64,000 nucleotides of DNA from assembly GCA_031761405.1 (NCBI GenBank), contig JASEVX010000007.1, positions 59,169,803 to 59,233,802 of the forward strand, in the 5' to 3' direction. The DNA is from Serripes groenlandicus (Eukaryota; Mollusca; Bivalvia; Cardiida; Cardiidae). Shown piece after piece: positions 21,420 through 32,078 of this stretch. Positions within the stretch are counted from its first letter, which is position 1. Every line of letters begins with the position of its first letter. The notes under the pieces are model-generated. The model saw nothing but the letters and a program-made list of their open reading frames with translations, was not told the DNA's origin and did not search any database. The translations under genes and the position numbers were made by a program.

Positions 21420-21617
21420 AATCAGAGAAAGGATCAAGCCTTTTGACGCAAATCTGCAGCAGCCCAAATTTGAACACATCAGCAATTTCTCTCTTTGCCA
21501 CAATGTTTTAAACTCGTTTTAATAATTAAACTCTCATATATGGATATTTTTCACGTGTTTGTATATAGGTTTTTAAAGACGTCTGCTGCAGATTTGTTGT
21601 ATGTGGGAAAGGGTTAA
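21420..21617 (+). mobile_element. TTAA-MITE type B
   Basis: CCTTTTGACGCAAATCTGCAGCAGC to TGTTGTATGTGGGAAAGGGTTAA. Another scrap runs 21715-21792. Confidence 0.65.
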
Positions 21618-21799
21618 GGGGAGGCATAGAAGAAACTTCTCACAGAAATATGGAATTGTTGCATGCCTATATTATAGCTTTTACGGTGACTCGTTAAAAC
21701 CTAGCTTTCATATTTGCAGGCGCACATTTTGACGATTTACAGCAGACGACATTTGAAAATGTGGCAAAAGAGGAAATTGTCTGCTGCAGATCTTTTATA

Positions 21800-23100
21800 A
21801 GCAGAACAAGATGTGTTTGTGAAACACTGATGCCCCAGAATGGCAACATCTAGGTCAAAGGTCAAGGTCGCCAGGTCAAAAATGTTGGTACTGACAGAAA
21901 GGTCATGTCACAAGGAATACACATGTGAAATATGGTAGCCTTACCTGTCATGGTTCAAAAGTAGTGGTCAAGGTTAAAGTTTTTTTCGAGAATGGCAACA
22001 TCTAGGTCAAAGGTCAAGGTTGCAAGGTGAAAAATTTTGGTACTGACAGAAAGGTCATGTCACAAGATATACACATGTGAAATATGGTAGCCGTACCTGT
22101 TATGGTTCAAAAATAGTGGTCAAGGTTAAAGGTTTTTTTCGAGAATGGCAACATCTAGGTCAAAGGTCAAGGTCGCAAGGTGAACATTTTGGTACTGACA
22201 GAAAGGTCATGTCACAAGGTATACACATGTGAAATATGGTAGCCGTACCTGTTATGGTTCAAAAGTAGTCGTCAAGGTTAAAGTTTTTATCGAGAATGGC
22301 AACATCTAGGTCAAGGTAGCAAAGTAAAAAATTTTGGTACTGACAGAAAGGTCATGTCACAAGGTATACACATGTGAAATATGGTAGCCTTACCTGTTAT
22401 GGTTCAAAAGTAGTGGGGAAGGTTTAAGTTTTTTATGAGAATGGCAACATCTAGGTCAAAGGTCAAGGTCGCAAGGTCAAAAATGTTGGTACTGACATAA
22501 AGGTCATGTCACAAGGAATACACATGTGAAATATGGTAGCCGTACCTGTTATGGTTCAAAAGTAATGGCCAAGGTTAAAGTTTTTTTTCGAGAATGGCAA
22601 CATCTAGGTCAAGGTCAAGGTCGCAAGGTCAAAAATGTTGGTACTGACAGAAAGGTCATGTCACAAGGAATACACATGTGAAATATGGTAGCCGTACCTG
22701 TTATGGTCCAAAGTAATGGCCAAGGTTAAAGTTTTGATCGAGAATGGCAACATCTAGGTCAAAGGTCAAGGTCGCAAGGTCAAAAATTTTGTTACTGACA
22801 GAAAGGTAATGTCACAAGGAATACACCTGTTATGGTTCAAAAGTAGTGGTCAAGGTTAAAGTTTTTTTCGTGCAGACAGGCCAAAAACTACATCTAGGTC
22901 AAAGGTCAAGGTCGCAAGGTAAAAAAATTTGGTACTGACAGAAAGGTCATGTCACAAGGAATACACATGTGAAATATGGTAGCCGTACCTGTTATGGTTC
23001 AAAAGTAGTGGTCAAGGTTAAAGTTTTTTTCGTGCAGACAGACAGACGTGCAGACAGGCCAAAAACTAGATGCCCACCGAATCGGAGATTCCGGGGGCAT
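21800..23100. mobile_element. Tandem-array element with ~152-bp units and DR1-type sites
   Basis: Eight or nine units; GAATGGCAACATCTAG recurs at 21838, 21990, 22143, 22294, 22439, 22592 and 22742 (spacing 145-153). Most units carry AGGTCAAAGGTCA followed by AGGTCG. The array ends in a (CAGA)n/GTGCAGACAGG run and the hairpin GATGCCCACCGAATCGGAGA...CCGGGGGCATAAAA; ACTGATGCCCC at ~21829 is the matching left end. Confidence 0.88.
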
Positions 23101-23462
23101 AAAAAGGTTAATCTATGCTTTAATGTAAATTCAACAAGACCTCTTTCATCTGAGCACTGTGCCTCAATTATTTTATGGCTAAGTTCAAAACAGAACTATT
23201 TAACTAATTGCTTTATTTTCCGCATAATCATGCACTAACCCCATTATTTACTTTGCCACACTACAGGAAAACCAAACAGCACCTTTGTGACTAGCAAGCA
23301 TTATATTTAAACCAGCATTAGCAAAGATGTAGTTTGATGAGAATTCACAATACATAAGAAATTGCATAAATACTGAAATATTTATTGCTTAATAAGGGAA
23401 ACCACCGATAGGATTTGCATTTACAACATGTATGTATAACTGCTGTGTTTCAATCGAAATAC
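23101..23462. other. Intron, nothing recognised
   Basis: AT-rich sequence between the array element and the candidate alternative exon. Confidence 0.5.
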
Positions 23463-23579
23463 CTCGGTGATGAATGCTTCACCAATGGCTAATTTCATGA
23501 CAAAATCCAGGAGGGTAGGGTCAGGACGCACATGTATCAATGGCGCATGCGCAGTCACTTGGTTCTCGTGAACACACAT
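23463..23579 (-). CDS. Candidate alternative first exon of the RASSF-like gene
   Basis: In the large intron, on the gene's strand, an ATG at 23579 opens 39 codons (MCVHENQVTAHAPL..., ending ...GEAFITE) up to a plausible donor GAG|GTATTT. The frame stays open ~96 bases further upstream, to a TAA. The exon ends in phase 0: it cannot join the C1 exon at 14291 in frame (a stop follows 16 codons on), but it can join the phase-0 acceptors of the exon at 12168. That would give a protein lacking C1, as in the short RASSF1C and RASSF5C forms. It lies just downstream of a promoter-like island. I see no similarity of the 39 residues to a known protein, and the donor is weak at position +3 to +6, so this is a hypothesis. 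Confidence 0.33.
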
Positions 23580-23811
23580 CTCCACTCTGGAGTCAAAATT
23601 CAATATGGAAGCCTCCGTCTTGTATTCACTGATTTCATTATCAACACCAGAAACCTCGTTTTCTTGTTGTCTAAATTACGGATCGCAATTATTTGCAAGG
23701 CCCAATTAAACAAATCCTTATTTATCTGCCTTACAAATAAAAACATCACTGATTACTGAACTCAGAGGTTCATATTTTAGGATTATTTACACACTAGCAT
23801 CAAGAATTGCC

Positions 23812-24228
23812 AGCCTCCGCCATTTTGGAACTCTTCTAACTCTCGCTCGAAGCAGGGTTGCAAATAGTCGGGGTCAGAAGTTCATATGACGTCACTAAAG
23901 GGTTAAAACTCTTGCCGTTCATGAGGAACCCGTGTAACTCGAGTCGGAACTCGGGTTCGTCGTGAACTTAGCCAGGATGAAGGATGATGGAATTACCTGA
24001 GGAGTTCCGATTGAGCTGTGTTTATGTTATGTTTACAACAGTTGAAATAGTCGGGTCAGAAGTTCATATGACGTCACTTAAGGGTTAAAACTCTTGCCGT
24101 TCATGAGGAACCCGTGTAACTCTAGTCGGAATTCAGGTTCGTCGTGAACTTAGCCAGGATGAAGGATGATGGAATTACCTGAGGAGTTCCGATTGAGCTG
24201 TGTTTATGTTATGTTTACAACAGTTGAA
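23812..24228 (-). promoter_or_regulatory. Promoter-like island inside the large intron
   Basis: On the minus strand this stretch reads, in order: CRE TGACGTCA (24069-24076), CRE again (23887-23894), then CCAAAATGGCGG (opposite 23817-23828), the activator-type YY1 motif usually found just after a start site. An NRF1-like GCGCATGCGC palindrome follows at 23543-23552. The orientation of the YY1 motif predicts transcription leftward, the direction of the RASSF-like gene. Confidence 0.45.
23862..24227. repeat. 183-bp tandem duplication carrying a CRE in each copy
   Basis: Two copies (23862-24044 and 24045-24227) differ at only a handful of positions. Each includes TGACGTCA and a CCCGTGTAACTC...CCGAGT-type segment. 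It is not related to the MITE, SINE or array families elsewhere in the window. Confidence 0.85.
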
Positions 24229-24317
24229 AGGTATATATGTTTTCCAGTGGCATGCCTCTATACATCATCAGTCTCCCCTTGAAACATTTGACCACCCAAT
24301 TTGGTTGTCTAAGATAA

Positions 24318-24536
24318 ATTGTATTGATTGTTTGGTGTTTTACATCACTTTCAACGATATTTCAGTTATATCATGGCGTTTCCTGGGTATGTTTATATCA
24401 GTACTACTGGTTCAATTATCCTGACACCAATCATTCGTAATGCTAACCTAAGTCTTTATGTGACCCGGTCAGGAACCAAACCCATCATCTCCAGCACCTG
24501 AGGTGGACCCTTTACCACTACAAGACCGAGGCGGTC
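24318..24536 (-). mobile_element. tRNA-headed SINE
   Basis: GATTGTTTGGTGTTTTACATCACTTTC, TCAGTACTACTGGTTCAATTATCCTGACACC, and a diverged head with GACCCGGTCAGGAACCAAACCC. Confidence 0.75.
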
Positions 24537-24562
24537 AGATAAATTGGATGTTCAGGAGGTGT

Positions 24563-24789
24563 TAACCCTTTCCCTCATACAACAATTCTGCAGCAGACTA
24601 CTTTGAACATATTTTGTCGAAAAATAGAAAATCTCTATAATTGAATGGATAACCATTGACAAAAAGTGGAAAACATTGCGGCAAAAGGAGAAATTACTCG
24701 TTTTGAACAATTTCTTCTTTTGTCACTATGTTTTCAAAAATCCATCTGCTGCAGAGGCTTCAGAAAGCGTCTGTGAGGGAAAGGGTTAA
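24563..24789 (-). mobile_element. TTAA-MITE type A
   Basis: Both TTAA and ends; a 3-base loss in CGTCTATATGAGG (CGTCTGTGAGG). Confidence 0.9.
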
Positions 24790-24794
24790 AGCCC

Positions 24795-24890
24795 TATCAG
24801 TCTCGGTGGTATAATAATCAAGAGTCCGCCTCTAGTTTCGGATGTCACAGGTTCGATGCCCTGGCAGGTCATACCAAAACTTTTATAACA
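24795..24890 (+). mobile_element. SINE head fragment
   Basis: CAGTCTCGGTGGTATAATAA ... ACAGGTTCGATGCCCTGG: tRNA-like A and B boxes, then CAGGTCATACC. Confidence 0.65.
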
Positions 24891-25348
24891 GGTAGTAATG
24901 AAAAAGCGCTTGTCTCCCCATTTGTGTGGTCGTAGGTGAGGAAAAAAAATGATGGAGATGAATTGTGTAGTTTTGGACTGGAGATGAATCAACAGTGACA
25001 ATCCTCAGTTATTGAGCAGAAACCATTTTTCAGCTGAAGGTTACCATGACCTTGGCCTTTGACCTAGTGATCTCAAAATCAATACGGGTCATTTGCTGGT
25101 GGTGACCAACCTGCACACCAAGTATGAAGTTCCTGGGCCCAAGCAATCTTTAGTAATGAGCAGAAACCATTTTTCAGTCCAAGGTCACCACGACCTTGAC
25201 CTTTGACCTACTGACATCAAAATCAATGGGGGTCATCTGCTGGTGGTGACCAACCTGCACACCAAGTATTAACTTCCATGGCCAAAGCATTCTACAGTTA
25301 TTAAGCAAAAACATATTTTCAGCTCATTGTCAGTAATCTTTCAGCTCA

Positions 25349-25363
25349 AGGTCATTGTGACCT
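25349..25363. promoter_or_regulatory. Perfect ERE-type palindrome 1
   Basis: AGGTCATTGTGACCT: inverted AGGTCA half-sites with 3-base spacer. Confidence 0.7.
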
Positions 25364-25496
25364 TGACTTTGACCTCAAAATAAAAAAATATTAATAGATG
25401 TCTTCTACTGGGCATGGTCAACCTGCAGACAAAGTATGGAGTTCCTTGGCCCAAGCGTTCTTCAGTTATTGAGCGGAAAACATTTTTTACCTCACA

Positions 25497-25511
25497 AGGT
25501 CACCATGACCT
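25497..25511. promoter_or_regulatory. Perfect ERE-type palindrome 2
   Basis: AGGTCACCATGACCT. Near-perfect versions are at 25037 (AGGTTACC...) and 25182 (...CACGACCT). Confidence 0.7.
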
Positions 25512-25790
25512 TGACCTTTGACAATCTGACATCAAAATGAATAGGGGTCATCTACTGGTCATGACTAACCTGCATACCAAGTATGAAGTTCCTATGCCCA
25601 AGCGTTCTTCAGTTATTGAGCGGAAACAAATGTGACGGACCTGACCTTGACCACTGTGACCTTGACCTTTGACCTCAAAATGAATAGGAGTCATTTGCTG
25701 GTGGTGACCAACCTGCACACCAAGTATGAAGTTCCTGGGCACAAGCAAAAACAATTTTTCAGCTCATTGTCACTGTGACCTTTCAGCTCA

Positions 25791-25805
25791 AGGTCACTGT
25801 GACCT
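25791..25805. promoter_or_regulatory. Perfect ERE-type palindrome 3
   Basis: AGGTCACTGTGACCT, differing from the textbook vitellogenin element only in the spacer. Confidence 0.7.
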
Positions 25806-25937
25806 TGACTTTAGACGTACAGACCTCAAAACCAATAGGGGTCTTCTACTAGGCATGGCTACCCTGCATACCAAGTATGTAGTTTATCGGCCCAAGCGTT
25901 CTTCTGTTATTGAGCGGAAACCATTTTTTACCTCACA

Positions 25938-25952
25938 AGGTCACCATGACCT
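25938..25952. promoter_or_regulatory. Perfect ERE-type palindrome 4
   Basis: AGGTCACCATGACCT. Confidence 0.7.
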
Positions 25953-26164
25953 AAACCTTTGACCTTCTGACATCAAAATCAATAGGGGTCAGCTACTGGT
26001 CATGACCAACCTGCATACCAAGTATGAAGTTCCTACACCCAAGCGTTCTTCAGTTATTGAGCGGAAACAAGTGTGACAGACGGAAGGACGGACGGACGGA
26101 AGGACGGAACGGGCAAAATCAATATGTCATCCCCATGTATGGGGGAGACATAATTAATTAATGG

Positions 26165-26315
26165 TTTAATTTCTCTAAAGGTTGTAGGGTTAATATTATG
26201 ACCGACTCGTTAGTGTCAGGATAAATGGACCAGTAGTACTGGCAACTAACACAGAAAATGCCATGATATAGCTGAAAATATGTTGAAAGTAGCATAAAAC
26301 ACACAATACAATCAC
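26165..26315 (+). mobile_element. SINE, 3' part
   Basis: AGTGTCAGGATAAATGGACCAGTAGTACTGG...GCCATGATATAGCTGAAAATATGTTGAAAG and CATAAAACAC tail. Confidence 0.75.
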
Positions 26316-26744
26316 GCAATGAGCCCCTTTTCAACAGATAAACACAGCCACCTGAGTATGCCCTACCTATGTGCACAGATAAGTTACACGCAGGGTTTGA
26401 ACCAGAAAAAGTACATAGCATGAGTAATATTTTCTCTTTATCATTAATATTTACATGTACCTATACCCTTTAACACATTATCTCTGATCAAATGGGGAAA
26501 GTTCAAAATGTTTTTTATCAGTGAACAAGTATAAGTATATAGTATTGAACTTAGAGGTCAAAATAATATAGTTTTATACTTTTGATGTTTACACAAAGAC
26601 TGAAAGTCACAAACAAAATAATCAGGTTTAATACGTACTTGTGACAATTTCTGTAGTTTTGTATTTCACACACAAAATAAGGATTGACCCTCATAATTCA
26701 TGTAAGATATAGCATGACTACCTGCTTTTCTTACTATTTATAAC
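26316..26744. other. AT-rich, nothing recognised
   Basis: Intronic sequence without family members. Confidence 0.5.
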
Positions 26745-26945
26745 CAAGAGGACTAGATAAAGGGGAGTTGACTGGTCATTTTCCCACAATATCTCTCATA
26801 TTACTTAACCAAACCCTTTGTTGTTGGTACTCAAAAGAATCATTAACTGAGACAATTCTTTTGATAACCCGCAACGTAGGGTTTGAATGTCAAATAAAGA
26901 TTTTGAAAGATGAACAAAATCGCATAATCTAGAGCTCTGTTAACC
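26745..26945. mobile_element. Foldback element FB, diverged
   Basis: GAGGACTAGATAAAGGGGAG start, arms AACCAAACCCTTTGTTG / CGCAACGTAGGGTTTG with mismatches, ends CTAGAGCTCTG. Confidence 0.8.
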
Positions 26946-26946
26946 T

Positions 26947-27524
26947 ATCCCATATATATATATTGCTTTCTGACGCATCTTAGCAAAAGATGACTTTTGA
27001 AAACATTGTGTCAAAGGAAACAAGAGGCCCATGAGGGCATAATGCTCTACTGGGATAGGCTAAGACAACAAAGGAAAGAGGAATAGTTATCAGATAGTAA
27101 ATGGAGCCTCTATAATGTGTTCACAAGCTCTATTATAAGAATTCCGACAATTTCAAGGGCCATAATCCAGTCTTGCATGGGCGGATCTGGCTGGTTTGCG
27201 AAAGGAAGCGAGCTCTCATGGATATCTAACTATTGTATAAGTTTGATTGAGATAAAATCAAAACTGAAGACTGTATCGCGTTCACTAAGCAATTGTTTAT
27301 GGACGCACGCACATACAACGGACACCACACCACGGCATATTAAGCTCTTCTGGCCTTTGGCCAGTAGAGCTAAAAATTGCTATTTCTGATCAATTTCTTC
27401 TTTTGCCACAATGTTTTCAACTCTATTCAAAGATTAGACTTTCATGTATAGAGATGTTTTAAAGGTTTTGCCTTGATGCTTTTAAAGTTGGCTGCTGCAG
27501 TTTTGTTGTATGTGGGAAAGGGTC
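26947..27524 (+). mobile_element. TTAA-MITE type B split by a tandem-array-family element
   Basis: Left part CTTTCTGACGCATCTTAGC...ACATTGTGTCAAAGG, right part ATTGCTATTTCTGATCAATTTC to TATGTGGGAAAGGGTC; insert at 27018-27372. Confidence 0.75.
27018..27372. mobile_element. AACAAGAGGCCC element, single-unit copy
   Basis: 5' end ACAAGAGGCCCATGAGGGC...GCTCTACTGG, one unit with GGCCATAATCCAGTCTTGCATGGGCGGATCTGGC, a CGCACGCACATACAACGGAC stretch, then hairpin CTGGCCTTTGGCCAG followed by TAGAGCTAAAA. The ends are inverted (GCTCTACTGG / CCAGTAGAGC). Second copy at 36097. Confidence 0.82.
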
Positions 27525-27689
27525 AACTTACATAGACAACTTCTGAAAACATTGCGGGAAAAGGACTCCATACACTTCCTCCAATGGTAACTGGTTTGAA
27601 TCCAGTGAAGGTGGAGATTTGGTATCTTCAAACAAACACTCAGCGTGAGTAATGGTTGAGAATCCAGGAAGCAGACATCAAGAATGATG

Positions 27690-27930
27690 ACACTGCCTCA
27701 GTGATATTAGGTGGGGCGTCTGTCTCGGTACGGAATGTCAATAGTTTGATCTCCAGCCGGGTCGTACCAATGAATTTTAAAATTGTAGCAATGGCTGCCC
27801 TCCTTGGCGCTCAGAGTTGCAGGGTTAGCATTACAACTGACTGGCTGGTGTCACAATAAATGGACCAGTAGTACTGGTAACTTACACAGAAAACATTGCG
27901 ATATAACTGAACAAATTGTTGAAAGCTGCA
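27690..27930 (+). mobile_element. tRNA-headed SINE
   Basis: Head CAGTGATATTAGGTGGGGCG...; body GGCTGCCCTCCTTGGCGCTCAGAG, TGGACCAGTAGTACTGG; tail GCGATATAACTGAACAAATTGTTGAAAG. Confidence 0.8.
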
Positions 27931-27935
27931 TAAAA

Positions 27936-28117
27936 CGCTTTTGAAAAAATTGTGTCAAAAGAAGAAATTGCTCATGATGGGCAATTTCTCCCTTTGACAC
28001 AGTGTTTTCAACTCTTTTCAGTTATTACACTTTCATTTACAGAGATTCTTGAATAATTATGCAAAAACGTTTTCAAAGTCGTCTGCTGCAGATTTGTTGC
28101 ATGTGGGAAAGGGTAAA
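27936..28117 (+). mobile_element. TTAA-MITE type B, left end lost to the SINE
   Basis: GCTTTTGAAAAAATTGTGTC, hairpin GAAATTGCTCATGATGGGCAATTTC, ends GCATGTGGGAAAGGGTAAA. Confidence 0.72.
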
Positions 28118-28157
28118 ATGGGCTTTCCTGGCATAAATCAAGAACAACATGTATTTA

Positions 28158-28360
28158 AACCCTTCACATCATTAGCAACTTCTTGAAAATCTTCCATTTG
28201 TCAAGAGCCAAAAACCCCTTGTAAGAATAATTTTAATAAAGATTTCTTTAAACTTAGTGGGAAAAGGAAAAACTACTCATTTTATCTATTTCTCTTTGAC
28301 CACAATGTTTCAAAAAAACTTCTGCTACAAAGGCCAGTAAAATGTCTGTTTGTCTGTATA
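28158..28360 (-). mobile_element. TTAA-MITE type B, strongly decayed
   Basis: AAACCCTTCACATCATTAGCAACTTC to AACTTCTGCTACAAAGGCCAG. Confidence 0.45.
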
Positions 28361-28710
28361 GCAGGGTGAGTTTGCATGAAGATTGAAAGGCACCTATACA
28401 AACATGAGGTGAAAATTCCTCCCACATTTTAAGGCCATCTTTGCTCATTAAATGCTCATCTATCTGACAGTTATATTTCTCAGTCTATACCCTGTCTTCA
28501 GTTTTCAGTCATATTTCAAAACTTTGTTTGCAATTAGCTTTACAAAATGGTGCCAAATTCTAGCTGGAGCACAAAATATATTGTAATTATATTATGATTG
28601 ATTAATTCTACTTTTTAGTCCTCAAACTGTATACTTTTGTACTATATAATTAACAGATTTTTCCTGCAGAGAAGATTAGGTTTGATTAAAACACAAAGAA
28701 GATCTGTAAA
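28361..28710. other. Nothing recognised
   Basis: AT-rich intronic sequence. Confidence 0.5.
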
Positions 28711-31245
28711 CAGTTTAACACTTTCCTACATACAGACGCTTTCAGTCATTGACAGCTTTAGAAAACATTTTGGGGAAATGAGAAATTGCTCATAATGATC
28801 AATATTTTTCTCCGTTTGCAGAATAAACTTCAAATATGGAGATTTGTCCAAAGTGCATATTTTTATATAGACCACAGGGGCCATAATGTGTATATGTCCA
28901 GGCAAAATTATGGAAAATCTATGTAAACTAGAACTATCACTGAATGTGATTAATACCCCCGAACGCCACCCTGATAGGAAAGGTTGTGAACTATTTAGAA
29001 ATCCCACCTTAAAAGGACAATGTTATGGATCGGGTTATTCTTGTTTTGTTCATTTTTGGATAACAAAGGGCAATAACTCTGTAATTATGTAAATTAGAGT
29101 TATGGTTCTTGTACACTGCGCTTCCTCTGATTATGCTCTACCGTTGTATGTAGTTTTATTAGATTCCATCTGTTAGTTATTAAATAATTCTCCGGGCAAG
29201 AAAAAGTAACAAAGGGCAATAACTATGTAATTATGTAAATAAGAGTTATGGTTCTTGTACACTGCACTTCCTCTCATTATGCTACCATTGTATGCAGTTT
29301 TATTAGATTCCACCGGTTAGTTATTAAGTAATTCTCCGGACAAGAAAAAGTAACAAAGGTCAATAACTCTGTATATAGGTAAAATAGAGTTATGGTTTCT
29401 GTACACCACACTTTCTCTTAATGCGTTGTATCATCCTATGAAGTTTTAATAAATTTCAAGAATTAGTTTTAAAGTTATGCTCCGGACAAGACTCTACAAA
29501 CAAGAAAAAGTAACAAAGGGCAATAACTCTGTAATTATGTAAAGTAGAGTTATGGTTTTTGTACACTGCACTTCCTCTGATTATGCTCTAACATTGTATG
29601 TAGTTTTATTAGATTCCATCTGTTAGTTATTAAGTAATTCTCCGGACAAGAAAAAGTAACAAAGGGCAATAACTCTGTATTTAGGTAAAATAGAGTTATG
29701 GTTCCTGTACACCGCACTTTCTCTCAATGTGTTGTATCATCCTCAGATGTTTTATTAAATTCCAACAATTAGTTTTAAAGTTATGCTCCGGACAAGACTC
29801 TACGAACAAGAAAAAGTAACAAAGGGCAATAACTCTGTAATTATGTAAATTATAGTTATGGTTCTTGTACACTGCACTTCCTCTGATTATGCTCTACCAT
29901 TGTATGTAGTTTTATTAGATTCCATCTGTTAGTTATTAAGTAATTCTCCGGACAAGAAAAAGTAACAAAGGGCAATTACTCTGTATTTAGATAAAATAGA
30001 GTTATGGTTCCTGTACACCGCAATTCCTCTCAATGTGTTGTATCATCCTATGAAGTTTTATTAAATTCCAACAATTAGTTTTAAAGTTATGCTCCGGACA
30101 AGACTCTACGAACAAGAAAAAGTAACAAAGGGCAATAACTCTGTAATTATGTAAAGTAGAGTTATGGTTCTTGTACACTGCACTTCCTCTGATTATGCTC
30201 TACCATTGTATGTAGTTTTATTAGATTCCATCTGTTAGTTATTAAGTAATTTTCCGGACAAGAAAAATTAACAAAGGGCAATAACTCTGTATTTAGGTAA
30301 AATAGAGTTATGGTTCTTGTACACCGCACTTCCTCTCAATGTGTTGTATCATCCTAAGATGTTTTATTAAATTCCAACAATAAGTTTTAAAGTTATGCTC
30401 CGGACAAGACTCTACGAACAAGAAAAAGAAACAAAGGGCAATAACTCTGTAATTATGTAAATTAGAGTTATGGTTCTTGTACACTGCACTTTCTCTGATT
30501 ATGCTCTACCATTGTATGTAGTTTTATTAGATTTCATCTGTTAGTTATTAAGTAATTCTCCGGACAAGAAAAAGTAACAAAGGGCAATAACTCTGTATTT
30601 AGATAAAATAGAGTTATGGTTCCTGTACACCGCACTTCCTCTCAATGTGTTGTATCATCCTATGAAGTTTTATTTAATTCCAACAATTTGTTTTAAAGTT
30701 ATGCTCCGGACAAGACTCTACAAGTAAGAAAAAGTAACAAAGGGCAATAACTCTGTAATTATGTAAATTAGAGTTATGGTTCTTGTATACTGCACTTCCT
30801 CTGATTATGCTCTACCATTGTATGTAGTTTTATTAGATTCCATCTGTTAGTTATTAAGTAATTCTCCGGACAAGAAAAAGTAACAAAGGGCAATAACTCT
30901 GTATTTAGGTAAAATAGAGTTATGGTTCCTATACACCGCACTTCCTCTCAATGTGTTTTATCATCCTATGAAGTTTTATTAAATTCCAACAATTAGTTTT
31001 AAAGTTATGCTCCGGACAAGGAAAATCGCAACGGACCAACCGACCGACCGACCGACCAACCACAGGGTGACTCCAATATACCCCCTCTAAACTTCGTTTA
31101 TCGGGGGTATAATAATAATATGCTTATTGACTAGTGTTGAAATCATTGTGGCAAAAGGAGAAATTGCTCTTTTCTCCATTAGCTACAATGTCTTCAAAAG
31201 TTGTCTACTGCCGATGCGTCAAAACGCATCTTGAAGAGCCGGTTA
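28711..31245. mobile_element. TTAA-MITE type B pieces flanking a tandem-array element
   Basis: 28711-28830 is a left half (TTTAACACTTTCCTACATACAG...); 28890-28950 and 31125-31245 (TTGAAATCATTGTGGCAAAAG, GTTGTCTACTGC) read as two parts of a minus copy split by the array. Confidence 0.6.
28945..31115. mobile_element. Tandem-array element with strict 146 + 160-bp dimer repeat
   Basis: CAATAACTCTGTA-type unit starts fall at 29071, 29217, 29361, 29521, 29667, 29827, 29973, 30133, 30279, 30439, 30585, 30745 and 30891: after one extra A unit the pattern is A (146 bp, GTAATTATGTAAATTAGAG) and B (160 bp, GTATTTAGGTAAAATAGAG) alternating exactly. It ends with (CCGA)n and the hairpin TATACCCCCTCTAAAC...TATCGGGGGTATAA; AATACCCCCGAACG at ~28949 is the inverted left end. 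Confidence 0.92.
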
Positions 31246-31389
31246 AACAAAAGTATTCTGTATGCCCTGGCTGGCAGGGATGAACTATAAAATGAGCAAG
31301 TTTGGGCATTAACATGTAACAGGAGGACTGCTTCAGCTTGCTTGAAAGTGATACATTAAGTGAAAGAGACAAATTACTTCACTGTATAA

Positions 31390-31560
31390 ACTTAACCCAT
31401 TTCCCACATACCATAAATCTGCAGCAAATGACTTTGAAATACATCTACAAATGATAGTACATGTATAACTATTGAAACATCATGGCATTATAAGTTGTCT
31501 GCTGCATTCATGCCAAATTTAATGCATCTACATGTTGGAAATTGAGGCGCCATTTACATT
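31390..31560 (-). mobile_element. TTAA-MITE type B, decayed
   Basis: TTAACCCATTTCCCACATACCATAAATCTGCAGC start; right end unclear. Confidence 0.55.
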
Positions 31561-31631
31561 ATACCTTAAAATTTCAGGTGAGATGTTCATATCTCATTTA
31601 ATTTTTTCAGCTGCAGTCAACCTTTCCCTTT

Positions 31632-31997
31632 TAACCCTTTCCCACATACAGACACTTTCTGGCGCCTCGACTGCAACAGACGATTTTTGAAAACAGTGAC
31701 CTTTTGTGATAGTGTTTTAACTTGTTTCAATATATATAATTATACTCTCATTCATGGTGAGTTTCGTTAATTTTGCGTACACGTTTTATCGATAATCCTT
31801 CCACAGAAGACGACAAATCTGCAGCAGACAACTTTGAAAACCTTGTGACAAGAGGAAAAAATTCATCATCAGCATTTTGCTCTCTTGCCACAATGTTTTC
31901 AAAAGAAGTATTCTGCAGAGGCGTCAGAAAGCTTCTACGTGTGGGAAAGGGTTAAAGTTGTCTGCTGCATATTAATTGTATGTGGGAAATGGTTAAC
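31632..31997. mobile_element. Cluster of three type-B MITE pieces
   Basis: 31632-31760 plus-type left part; 31803-31955 minus-type ending CGTGTGGGAAAGGGTTAA; 31954-31997 a right end GTTGTATGTGGGAAATGGTTAA... in tandem. Confidence 0.6.
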
Positions 31998-32078
31998 CTA
32001 TTTGATTTTTCGGACTGCTTTGTCTCCAAAGGCAACTTTCTTTCTTTCATCTAAAACTGGAAATTCATTGGGTATCAA

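Larger units (their letters stand above)
24900..26152. mobile_element. Tandem-array element with repeated AGGTCAnnnTGACCT palindromes
   Basis: About eight ~145-bp units share CAGTTATTGAGCGGAAAC, GACCTTGACCTTTGACCT, AATAGGGGTCATCTACTGGT, GACCAACCTGCATACCAAGT and ATGAAGTTCCT. It ends with (GGAC)n at ~26083-26108, then CATCCCCATGTATGGGGGAGACATAATT. A TGTCTCCCC at ~24908 may be the left end. Confidence 0.85.

Noticed and set aside
29071..31035. Array read as repeated small genes or an ncRNA cluster
   Set aside because: Units lack promoters and open frames, and the whole block has mobile-element ends.
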